Of a stretch of DNA of 64,000 nucleotides, positions 23,947 to 33,344 are shown in pieces. Below the pieces are notes generated by a model that was not told the DNA's origin, made no database searches, and was given only the letters and a program-made list of their open reading frames with translations. Both the position numbers and the translations under genes were made by a program. The DNA is from Deltaproteobacteria bacterium HGW-Deltaproteobacteria-18 (GTDB taxonomy: Bacteria > Desulfobacterota > Desulfovibrionia > Desulfovibrionales > Desulfomicrobiaceae), in assembly GCA_002841885.1 (NCBI GenBank), contig PHBE01000013.1, forward strand, positions 1 to 64,000. Reading direction: 5' to 3'. Every line of letters begins with the position of its first letter. The stretch's first letter is position 1.

Positions 23947-25650
23947 ATGAGCACGTTCGACCAAGGACTGATCGCCCAGATTAAGGCCCGCCTGCGGATC
24001 GAGGACGTGATCGGAAGACACGTGGAGCTCAGGCCCTCCGGCACCAGACTGGTCGCTCCGTGTCCGTTCCACCAGGAAACCAAGCCGTCCTTTTCGGTCA
24101 ATCCGGAAGGGGGCTTTTATTATTGTTTCGGATGCCAGGCCTCCGGCGACATCATCGAGTTCTACCGCGCCATAAATGGCCTGGAATTCGGCGAAGCTGT
24201 GGAGGCGCTTGCGCGAGAAGCGGGCCTGGAGGTTCGCAAACGCCCCGAATACCGGGCGCCGGGAGAAATTTCCCGCTCCGAGTGTCTGGATATGCATGCC
24301 CTGGCGGCGGTCTTCTACAAGGAGATGCTGGGGCGCGGACCGGGCAAGACCGCACGCGAGTATATCGAGGCGCGTGGCCTGGCTTCGGGGATCGTGGATC
24401 GTTTCTGTCTTGGCTGGGCTCCGGCCGCATGGAACGAGCTGCGCGACCATTTGCGCGGGCGCGGGTTTTCCGAGATCCTTGCCGAAAAGGCGGGTCTGGT
24501 CAGCAAGTCGGCCAAGGGTTCCTATTACGACCGGTTCCGCGAGCGGCTCATTTTTCCGATCATGAACCTGTCGGCCCAGACCGTGGCCTTTGGCGGTCGC
24601 AGCCTGGTGGACGGGGACGGACCGAAATACCTGAATTCGAGCGAGACGCCCATCTACACCAAGGGTGAGCATCTCTACGGACTGTATCAGGCCCGACGCG
24701 CCATGTCGCACTCCAAGAGCGTGCTCCTGACGGAAGGGTACGTGGACGTTCTGAGCCTGCATCAGTTCGGCTTCGAAAACAGCTGCGGGGTGCTCGGCAC
24801 GGCGCTCACTCCCGAGCAGGTGCACCGTCTTTCAGGCCTGGTCGGGCAGGTCGACCTTGTTTTCGACGGGGACAATGCGGGCCGCAAGGCAGCCTTGCGC
24901 AGTGCGGAGATGATCCTGGCGCAGGGACTCAAATGCCGGGTGCTGTGTCTGCCCGATGGTGAGGACGTTGACTCCGTGTTGCAGAAGAACGGTAGGGAGA
25001 GCCTGCTGGAGCTTTCATCCCAGGCCGCGGACGGACTTGATTACTGCCTGCGGCAGCTGTCCGCCAATCACTCTCCCAAGGACGTGCTGAACTGGGCCGT
25101 CGGTTTCATGTCCCGGCTTGGCAAGCTGGACTGGAAGTCCTTTTATCTGCCCAAATTGGCTGCGGGTCTGGGACTGTCGGAAACCGAATTGCGTCGCACG
25201 CTGGAAGAAAAAGGCCCGGGAACGGCCACGTCCGTTCCGGCACGGCTGGAGCAGTGCAAGCCCTCCCAGCTCGACAGGAATCTGTTGGCCTTTGCCGTGC
25301 GTTTTCCCGAATATCACGGGCAGTTGCACGAGCTTGGGCTTGGCGAGGCCCTGGCCACGGAACGGGGAAAAATTTTCTGGAAAAAGATTTTCGGGGTCAG
25401 CCCGCATGAAGTCCTGAACCGTATGGATCAGGGCGAGAAGCAGTTTTATGTTCAGTGCCAGATGCGTACCGACGTCACGGTTGATGACGGCAGGAGCGAA
25501 TGGGACGAGGTTCAGGATTTCTTGCGTCAGACCTGCCAGCGCCGTGAGTTGGAGAGTCTCAACTTTGGGTTGCGCAAGGCCCGGCAGAGCGGGGATTTCC
25601 AGGAAGAGCTTCGTCTTTTGGCCTTGATACAGGCCAAGACACAGTGCTGA
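23947..25650 (+). CDS. dnaG: DNA primase DnaG
   Basis: Synthesises RNA primers at the replication fork with DnaB helicase. The 567 aa have the CHC2 zinc-binding domain (C39, H42, C60, C63), the RNA polymerase core with a catalytic Toprim segment around 262 (EGYVDV followed by DGDNAG), and a C-terminal helical domain for helicase contact. The start ATG 23947 has a weak CGGAG site 20 bp after the mutS2 stop. It precedes rpoD by 55 bp in the classic rpsU-dnaG-rpoD arrangement, here with yqeY and mutS2 inserted. Length is normal for a bacterial primase. Confidence 0.97.
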   Translation: MSTFDQGLIAQIKARLRIEDVIGRHVELRPSGTRLVAPCPFHQETKPSFSVNPEGGFYYCFGCQASGDIIEFYRAINGLEFGEAVEALAREAGLEVRKRPEYRAPGEISRSECLDMHALAAVFYKEMLGRGPGKTAREYIEARGLASGIVDRFCLGWAPAAWNELRDHLRGRGFSEILAEKAGLVSKSAKGSYYDRFRERLIFPIMNLSAQTVAFGGRSLVDGDGPKYLNSSETPIYTKGEHLYGLYQARRAMSHSKSVLLTEGYVDVLSLHQFGFENSCGVLGTALTPEQVHRLSGLVGQVDLVFDGDNAGRKAALRSAEMILAQGLKCRVLCLPDGEDVDSVLQKNGRESLLELSSQAADGLDYCLRQLSANHSPKDVLNWAVGFMSRLGKLDWKSFYLPKLAAGLGLSETELRRTLEEKGPGTATSVPARLEQCKPSQLDRNLLAFAVRFPEYHGQLHELGLGEALATERGKIFWKKIFGVSPHEVLNRMDQGEKQFYVQCQMRTDVTVDDGRSEWDEVQDFLRQTCQRRELESLNFGLRKARQSGDFQEELRLLALIQAKTQC

Positions 25651-25705
25651 GAAAGGATTTTCACGTCGGCGGGCGAAAAGTTTTTATCAACTTTGGGGGG
25701 AACGG

Positions 25706-27472
<1,767 letters not shown>

Positions 27473-27494
27473 GCTGAACGCGATCAAAAATCCC

Positions 27495-27525
27495 AAGGCA
27501 ACCTCCAGGGTTGCCTTCTTTTTTT
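27495..27525 (+). terminator. Terminator after rpoD
   Basis: AAGGCAACC (27495-27503) pairs with GGTTGCCTT (27509-27517), then C and seven T. It marks the end of the operon and lies inside any longer reading of the next frame, which fixes the nuclease start downstream of it. Confidence 0.88.
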
Positions 27526-27539
27526 GGCCGGCGGTTCGG

Positions 27540-28184
27540 ATGTTTGTTGTCGCCCTGGCGCTGCTCTTTTCGGCACAGGCCGCTCTGGCCCAGTCGTGGC
27601 GCGTCGGGGTTACAGCTGTTCTTGACGGTGACACTGTGATTCTTGACGGCGGTGAGCGCCTGCGGCTGCGCGGCATCGATGCGCCCGAGGTTTCGCACAG
27701 ATACAAGCCCGGGCAACGTTACGGTCGGCAGTCCCGAGACAAGCTTTTTTCCCTGGTTTCCGGCCGGATTCTCGAACTGGACAAAAAGGAGCTGGGCCGG
27801 GACCGTTATGGACGCTTGGTCGGACTCGCGCGGCTTGCCGACGGGCGGGTGGTCAACCTGCTCATGATTGAAGAAGGTGCGGCTTTCGTCTATCCTCACC
27901 CGTCGGACAAGGACAGGGCGCTGTTCACCAGGATGCTCGCCGCCCAGAACGTGGCCATGGAGCAGGGCAAGGGCTTTTGGCCCGTGGTCCTGAATGGCTC
28001 CGCTGCGAAGGCCCGCTATGTGGGCACGAAGAGCAGCAAACGTTTTCATACCCTGTCCTGCGCGCAGGGGCAAAAGGTCGGCGCCTCCAACCGGGTATAT
28101 TTTTCCTTCTTGCGGGAAGCTTTCTCGGCCGGTTATGCACCGGCTCGGGAATGCACTCCCTGGCCCGTGAAGACGGACCGCTAG
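27540..28184 (+). CDS. Exported thermonuclease-like nuclease (SNase fold) with C-terminal metal-binding-like domain
   Basis: Secreted or periplasmic nuclease. The 214 aa start at ATG 27540, after the rpoD terminator, with a clear signal peptide (cut after AQAALA, near residue 17); the ribosome site is weak. The SNase core runs to about residue 145 with GVTAVLDGDTVIL, LRLRGIDAPE, the DRYGRLVGLARLADG strand with the catalytic Arg pair and NLLMIEEGAAFVY. The last ~50 residues (RYVGTKSSKRFHTLSC...ASNRVYFSFLREAFSAGYAPAREC) resemble an Ada-type zinc-binding segment seen fused to other SNases. An upstream ATG at 27464 in the same frame overlaps rpoD and is unlikely. Confidence 0.85.
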   Translation: MFVVALALLFSAQAALAQSWRVGVTAVLDGDTVILDGGERLRLRGIDAPEVSHRYKPGQRYGRQSRDKLFSLVSGRILELDKKELGRDRYGRLVGLARLADGRVVNLLMIEEGAAFVYPHPSDKDRALFTRMLAAQNVAMEQGKGFWPVVLNGSAAKARYVGTKSSKRFHTLSCAQGQKVGASNRVYFSFLREAFSAGYAPARECTPWPVKTDR

Positions 28185-28208
28185 CTTACCAAAACCGGAG
28201 CGATTTGC

Positions 28209-29567
28209 TTGAAAGCCATTATTGTCGGAGCAGGGGAAGTCGGATTTCACATTGCCAAACGACTGGCCGCCGAAAACAAGGATGTTGTGGTCATCGACCG
28301 CAACCCTGCCGTTCTGCAGCGCATTCTCGAACACATGGACGTGCAGGTGCTTGAAGGCTCCGGCTGCAGTCCGCTTGTGCTTGGCGAAGCCGGCATCACC
28401 AAGGCCGACATGTTGCTGGCCGTGACCGACAGCGACGAGATAAACCTCATGGCCTGCACTTTTGCCAACATGCTTGCCCCGGGGCTGACCAAGCTGGCCC
28501 GAATCCGCAACGACGAGTACACGGCCTATGGGCAGCAGCTGGCCAAAGGCATCGGTATCGGGATTATCATCAACCCGGAGGTCGAGGTGGTGCGGACCAT
28601 CGAGCACATGCTGCGCGCCCCCGGAGCCGTCGATATCTGCGACCTTGCTGGCGGACGGATCAAGATCGTCGGAACCTGGATTACTTCCGGCAATCCGATG
28701 GCCGGGACCAGCCTCATGGAATTGCGCCGCAAAGCCGGAGACATGCAGCTTATCGTCGCAACGATCGTACGTGACGACAAGGTCATTGTGCCTACGGGCT
28801 CCGATGAGATTCTTGAAGGGGATCTGGTCTATTTTGTCTGTGAGGACAGCCAGTTGCAGTCGGTGTTTTCTTTTCTGGGCAACCGCTCCGGCAAAAAGAG
28901 CAGTGTGCTGATCATCGGAGGCGGTAACATCGGCCTGCGTCTGGCTCGCGCCCTGGAAAAAAAGCCCATCCACGTCAAGCTGATGGACAAAGACCCCGAG
29001 CGATGCGCGGTGCTGGCCGGAGAGTTGGACCGGACCGTGGTCCTGGTCGGTGACGGCACTGACCAGGAGGCTCTGCTTGAAGAAAACATTGGCGCCATGG
29101 ATGTGGTGGTGACCATGACAGGCAACGAGGAGAGCAATATTCTGGCCTCGCTTTTGGCCAAGAAGCTTGGCACGCCCATGGCCATCACCCGGCTGAACAA
29201 GATCGAGTACATGCCGCTGGTGCGGGCCATAGGCCTTGAGCATATCGTAAGTCCCCGGCTTTCGGCGGTGAACAGTATCTTCAAGCATGTGCGCAAAGGC
29301 GGCGTGCTCTCGGCCGTGGCCATCAAGGACGGGGCGGAAGCCCTGGAAGCGCTGGTCGGCCCTGAGTCAGATCTTGTGGGCAGGGCTTTGAAAGACCTCA
29401 CTTTTCCCAAGGGCGTCCTTGTCCTTTGCATCATGCGCGCCGACACGGTGCTCATCCCGTCCGGATTTGACGTGATCCAGCGCGGCGACCGGCTCTTCAT
29501 TCTGAGCGTGACCGAGTCCATTCCCGGAGTCGAGCGGATGCTGTCCCGAGGACAGGAGAAGGGCTGA
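28209..29567 (+). CDS. trkA: Trk potassium uptake regulator TrkA, TTG start
   Basis: Cytoplasmic NAD/NADH-binding subunit that gates the TrkH potassium channel. The 452 aa consist of two similar halves, each with a Rossmann NAD-binding core (GAGEVGFHIAKRLA near 6 and GGGNIGLRLARAL near 237) and a C-terminal RCK_C segment. The TTG at 28209 is used as start: GGAG lies at 28197-28200 and the family sequence begins MKAIIVGAGEVG there. The stop overlaps the trkH ATG by one base. The two genes form a complete Trk K+ uptake unit. Confidence 0.94.
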   Translation: MKAIIVGAGEVGFHIAKRLAAENKDVVVIDRNPAVLQRILEHMDVQVLEGSGCSPLVLGEAGITKADMLLAVTDSDEINLMACTFANMLAPGLTKLARIRNDEYTAYGQQLAKGIGIGIIINPEVEVVRTIEHMLRAPGAVDICDLAGGRIKIVGTWITSGNPMAGTSLMELRRKAGDMQLIVATIVRDDKVIVPTGSDEILEGDLVYFVCEDSQLQSVFSFLGNRSGKKSSVLIIGGGNIGLRLARALEKKPIHVKLMDKDPERCAVLAGELDRTVVLVGDGTDQEALLEENIGAMDVVVTMTGNEESNILASLLAKKLGTPMAITRLNKIEYMPLVRAIGLEHIVSPRLSAVNSIFKHVRKGGVLSAVAIKDGAEALEALVGPESDLVGRALKDLTFPKGVLVLCIMRADTVLIPSGFDVIQRGDRLFILSVTESIPGVERMLSRGQEKG

Positions 29568-31012
29568 TGCGCTGGACCATCGCCCTGCACGTAACCGGGC
29601 TCATTCTGCTTTGCGTGGGCCTGTGCATGTTTCTCCCCCTTGCTTGCGGCTGGTACTACCACGACACCTCCGTCGCACCGCTTTTTTTGTCCCTGTGCGC
29701 GACGGTCCTGGCCGGGGCCTTTCTCATGTTTTCCTTCAAGCGTCCGAAGCCCTTGGTGATCAACCACCGTGAGGGAATGGTCATAGTCTCTCTTGGGTGG
29801 GCCGCGTGCGCCTTTTTTGGCGCCCTGCCTTTTGCACTGGGCGGATTTCCATCCTTCACAGACGCATTTTTTGAATCCGTCTCAGGTTTTACCACCACGG
29901 GCGCGTCCATCCTGACCAACATCGAAGCCCTGCCAAAGGGGCTCCTCTTCTGGCGCAGTCTGACGCACTGGCTGGGCGGCATGGGGATCATCGTCCTGAC
30001 CATCGCCATCCTGCCTTTTCTGGGTGTGGGCGGCATGCAGCTCTACAAGGCCGAGGTGCCGGGTCCCGTGGCCGACAAGCTCCAGCCCCGGATCAAGGAT
30101 ACGGCCATGAGCCTTTGGAAGGTTTACGTGTTCTTCACCGTAGCCCAGGTCATGCTCCTGATGTTTGGCGGAATGGATCTCTTCGAAAGCATCTGCCACG
30201 CTTTCGGGACCATGGCCACGGGCGGTTTCTCGACGCGCAACACCTCCATCGCGGCCTACGACTCCGCATACATCGATGGCGTGATCACGTTTTTCATGCT
30301 TGTGGCCGGAGTCAATTTCGCCCTTCATTTCCAGCTTTTTCGCGGCAGGCCCCTGGCCATCTGGCGGGATCCGGAATTTCGTTTTTTTGCGATTTTTTTC
30401 CTGCTGCTGACCGCCGTAGTGACCTTTTCCATCCACAACTCAAGTTACTCCTCCTGGCCTGAAGCCCTGCGCTTCGGATCGTTCCAGGTCGCCTCCATCC
30501 TCACCACCACCGGCTACGCCACGGCAGACTACGAACTCTGGCTGCCCCTGTCGCAGGGGGTGCTGCTCCTGTGCATGTTCATCGGCGGCTGTGCCGGTTC
30601 CACGGCGGGCGGGATCAAGTGCATGCGGGTCATGCTGCTCTTCAAACATGCCTACCGCGAACTTTTCCGGCTTGTGCATCCCCGGGCCGTGCTCCCGCTG
30701 AAGTTCGGCCCCAAGCTGGTCAAGGAAGAGGTGCTGACGAGTATCTGGGGTTTTTTCGTTCTTTTCATCGTCCTTTTTGTTCTCTCGGGGCTGGCCCTGG
30801 CCGCAATGGGGGTGGACGTGCTGACCTCTTTCGCGGCAGTGGTGGCCTGCATCGGCAATATCGGTCCCGGTCTTGGCGAGGTCGGCCCTGTGGACAATTA
30901 TGCGGCGATCCCGACCCTGGGCAAATGGGTGCTGAGTTTTTGCATGCTGCTTGGGCGTCTTGAGATTTATACGGTATTGGTGTTGTTCGTGCCTGAATTC
31001 TGGCGAAAATAG
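29567..31012 (+). CDS. trkH: Trk potassium channel subunit TrkH
   Basis: Integral membrane K+ channel subunit, 481 aa, built from four repeated M1-P-M2 units. Selectivity-filter-like segments are visible: SVSGFTTTGAS in the first, GTMATGGFSTRN in the second, STGYAT-like TTTGYATADYELW in the third and GNIGPGLGEVGP in the last. About ten hydrophobic segments are seen. It starts one base overlapping trkA, so both are made together. It is followed by a 63-codon gene after 19 bp. Substrate K+ is expected from the family; Na+ symport cannot be excluded. Confidence 0.92.
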   Translation: MRWTIALHVTGLILLCVGLCMFLPLACGWYYHDTSVAPLFLSLCATVLAGAFLMFSFKRPKPLVINHREGMVIVSLGWAACAFFGALPFALGGFPSFTDAFFESVSGFTTTGASILTNIEALPKGLLFWRSLTHWLGGMGIIVLTIAILPFLGVGGMQLYKAEVPGPVADKLQPRIKDTAMSLWKVYVFFTVAQVMLLMFGGMDLFESICHAFGTMATGGFSTRNTSIAAYDSAYIDGVITFFMLVAGVNFALHFQLFRGRPLAIWRDPEFRFFAIFFLLLTAVVTFSIHNSSYSSWPEALRFGSFQVASILTTTGYATADYELWLPLSQGVLLLCMFIGGCAGSTAGGIKCMRVMLLFKHAYRELFRLVHPRAVLPLKFGPKLVKEEVLTSIWGFFVLFIVLFVLSGLALAAMGVDVLTSFAAVVACIGNIGPGLGEVGPVDNYAAIPTLGKWVLSFCMLLGRLEIYTVLVLFVPEFWRK

Positions 31013-31031
31013 ACATCCCTGGGAGAAAATC

Positions 31032-31223
31032 ATGACCGAATGGGTAGAGGTGGGAAAATTTGCCGAGCTTGATGAAGCTGCGCAGAAAGAGGCTGGCCGA
31101 CTGGCGGAATACGCGCTGGATGTGGCCCTGGATCCAGCCAAGGTGATTCGTTTCGAGGAGACCGACAACGGCTTCAGGCTTCTCATCGACGAAGATCTGT
31201 ACAAGTTTTATCAGGGTCTTTGA
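31032..31223 (+). CDS. Small acidic protein of unknown function (63 aa)
   Basis: A 63-aa frame from ATG 31032, with GGGAGAAA upstream; longer in-frame extension lies inside trkH. It is rich in Glu/Asp and Ala and has no membrane segment, cysteines or recognisable motif. Likely cytoplasmic. The stop overlaps the next gene's ATG by one base, so it is translationally coupled to the HD-domain hydrolase and follows trkH by 19 bp. The conserved-looking context argues that it is real; its role is unknown. Confidence 0.7.
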   Translation: MTEWVEVGKFAELDEAAQKEAGRLAEYALDVALDPAKVIRFEETDNGFRLLIDEDLYKFYQGL

Positions 31224-31990
31224 TGGATCAGGCCGTGTTGCGGGGGATGCGCGCCCGTTTTGTCAGGATGGCCGGCGAGTATGCCGAGCGTCTGGGTGAA
31301 CGGCGTGAGCACATCATCCTGAAGCGCGACCATTCCCTGCGAGTGCACGCCCTGGCCGCGAAGATCGTGGCCAGGGAGAGCATCGCTCCGGCCGCACCGT
31401 ATCTGGCAGCGGCGCTCGTGCATGATATCGGGCGGTTTTCGCAGTTCGAGAGGTTTGGCACCTACCGCGATGATCAGTCCGTCGATCACGGCGAGGAGGG
31501 GGCCGATCTTCTGCGCGGCGGAGACTTTCTGTCGGCTTTCGAGCCGCAGGTCCGGGATTGCATCACCCTAGCGGTGCGGCTGCACAACAAGCGTGAAGTG
31601 CCGAACGACATGGATCCGCTGAGCAGAGCGCTGTGCATCGTGGTCCGGGATGCGGACAAGCTCGATATCGTGCCCGTGGTGCTGGCCAAGCTCAGGGCGT
31701 CCGGGCCGCGCGATCCGGTGGTCACCCTTGGACTCAAGGACGAGCCGGAGGCCTGGACCGAGTCCATCGCCGAAGCCGTGGCCAGGGGCGAGAGCCCTGC
31801 TTACGGGGACCTTCGCTATATAAACGATTTCAAGCTGCTGCTGGCCTCATGGGGCCCGAAACTGGCCCACGGCGCAAGCCGGTGCATTTTTTCCAGGCGC
31901 GGCTATCTGGACAGCCTCTTCGCCCTGCTTCCGCAAACCGCCGGTTTCCTGAAGCTCAAGAGCTGCCTTGCCGGTCATCTTGAGCGCTGA
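31223..31990 (+). CDS. HD-domain phosphohydrolase
   Basis: Metal-dependent phosphohydrolase of the HD superfamily, 255 aa. The HD motif is in AALVHDIGRFSQFE (about 70), with the earlier metal-ligand His in HSLRVHALAAKI (about 40) and later conserved segments VDHGEEGADLL and RDADKLDIVPVV. The substrate, possibly a nucleotide, cannot be inferred. It begins one base overlapping the small acidic gene. Its last 35 bp overlap the convergent BPL_N gene, an unusual 3' overlap, so transcripts from both sides run into each other. Confidence 0.88.
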   Translation: MDQAVLRGMRARFVRMAGEYAERLGERREHIILKRDHSLRVHALAAKIVARESIAPAAPYLAAALVHDIGRFSQFERFGTYRDDQSVDHGEEGADLLRGGDFLSAFEPQVRDCITLAVRLHNKREVPNDMDPLSRALCIVVRDADKLDIVPVVLAKLRASGPRDPVVTLGLKDEPEAWTESIAEAVARGESPAYGDLRYINDFKLLLASWGPKLAHGASRCIFSRRGYLDSLFALLPQTAGFLKLKSCLAGHLER

Positions 31991-33200
31991 ACTGCAACCA
32001 TAGCAATTCGTCCAGGGTGCGCAGAATCTCTCCGTACAGCCCTCCGTATCCGGGAAACTTTCCGAAAAGCTCCTGCTTGCGGCGTTGCAGGCCAGGCGAG
32101 GCGCTGGCTTCAGGCGAGGATGGAGACGTGGCCAGGATGCGGCGCTCCTGCAGCAGGTAGCCGCGGGTCTGCGTGCAAAAATCCCGACATATTTGGCTGC
32201 ATTTGGCTCCGTGATCGGCCCAGTATTCCCTGGCCGGTGCGGTGGCCACGCTGTGTCTGGCCTGCCAGACCATGGCCAAAAGGAAATTGATGGGCGAGCC
32301 GGGAACCCCGCGCCTCCAGCCCAGCAGCCAGGGGTTGCGCCAGGAGAGCAGAAAATGACCCTGTCCGAAAGCTACGAGATCGGCCAGGTCTGCGTGGATG
32401 TCGCGCAGTGTTTCGTCATCCCACAGCGGTTCTTCCTTGCACAGGTCCCAGCTTGGCACCGGGGCCTGCGTCCCGATTCCGAGCAGATTTGAGAGCAGGG
32501 CGTTGGCCTGGGGCGAGGCCGGTGTCTCCAGATGGACATAGCTGAGTATGAAGGAGCCCTGGCCATATTCGCCCCTGACGATGCAGGGTTCGTGGCGGAG
32601 CCGCTGCGGATCAAGGTTGATGCCATAAAGCTCTTCCCATTGTCCGACTTCCGAGGCCGCGATGCTGGACCAATCCAGGTCGGCTGACCAGAAATCAGGC
32701 CCTGGGGTTTCGTAGCGGGCCAGCACTTCGAGGTTCTCCTCGCCAGGCTCGAATTGCGATGGCCACCAGACCGGCAGGGCTGCCTCGTAATTCGTTCCGC
32801 CCTCGCTTACGAGGCACTGCAGATGTCCGCTGAAATTGGGCAGGCGTTTTTTCGCCGCCTTGCGCGACCAGGAGCACAGATCCAGAAAGGGCGCGCCGCG
32901 TTCCGAACCAAGCGCCAGGCCCGCGCCTCCGCAGAAACCCAGATACTTGCCGCCGCCGCGCACATGCTGGCGGATTTCCCGGCGTCCGTCCTCGCCCAGG
33001 GCCAGGGATTTGAGCCTGGCCCAGCCTCCAGGGACGAGCAATGTCGACGGGCCGATGGCACGCAAGGCTCCGGTGCGAACCTGTTCGGCTTTGAGCAGGG
33101 TCACAGGGACGCGCAGGGCGTTCAGGGCGCGCAGGAGCAGTAATACCCACAGGTGCGATTCGTCCCACAGCAGGACCAGAGGCGGGAGGTGTCTGTGCAT
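31956..33200 (-). CDS. BPL_N-domain (biotin-protein-ligase N-terminal-like) protein
   Basis: 414 aa from ATG 33200; the frame opens further upstream only with a TTG. The first ~210 residues match the BPL_N family, a class I glutamine amidotransferase-like fold: PGGWARLK, then GGGKYLGFCGGAGLALG containing the nucleophile-like Cys of the elbow, and later segments EYGQGSFILSYVHLETP with a His. The C-terminal ~200 residues are unrecognised and include a CSQICRDFC stretch. It lacks any biotin-ligase catalytic domain. Related stand-alone proteins occur in Desulfovibrio, function unknown. It converges on the HD gene (35-bp overlap) and diverges from valS. Confidence 0.8.
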   Translation of the reverse strand: MHRHLPPLVLLWDESHLWVLLLLRALNALRVPVTLLKAEQVRTGALRAIGPSTLLVPGGWARLKSLALGEDGRREIRQHVRGGGKYLGFCGGAGLALGSERGAPFLDLCSWSRKAAKKRLPNFSGHLQCLVSEGGTNYEAALPVWWPSQFEPGEENLEVLARYETPGPDFWSADLDWSSIAASEVGQWEELYGINLDPQRLRHEPCIVRGEYGQGSFILSYVHLETPASPQANALLSNLLGIGTQAPVPSWDLCKEEPLWDDETLRDIHADLADLVAFGQGHFLLSWRNPWLLGWRRGVPGSPINFLLAMVWQARHSVATAPAREYWADHGAKCSQICRDFCTQTRGYLLQERRILATSPSSPEASASPGLQRRKQELFGKFPGYGGLYGEILRTLDELLWLQFSAQDDRQGSS

Positions 33201-33286
33201 GACCGACGGCCTAGCAGGAAGCACGCTGACGGGCAAGTCGGGCTTGATTTTTGGGGTGTGCCCCAGTAGTCATTTTTGTTTCCGCA

Positions 33287-33311
33287 GCGCCGGGCATCCC
33301 GGCGCTTTTTT
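33287..33311 (+). terminator. Intrinsic terminator in the valS leader (possible attenuator)
   Basis: GCGCCGGG (33287-33294) and CCCGGCGC (33298-33305) form a perfect 8-bp stem with a 3-nt loop, followed by six T. It is 33 bp before the valS start. No plus-strand gene lies just upstream (the previous one ends at 31990), so it would cut valS transcripts in their leader unless they start after it. A weak promoter-like TTGATT/TAGTCA pair is at 33244-33272. Confidence 0.65.
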
Positions 33312-33344
33312 GCCGCAAACAGCTCATTATCCGGAGTTCATCAT

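Noticed and set aside
33201-33236. TTG start 12 codons upstream for the BPL_N protein
   Set aside because: No ribosome site and no sign of conserved sequence; ATG 33200 preferred.
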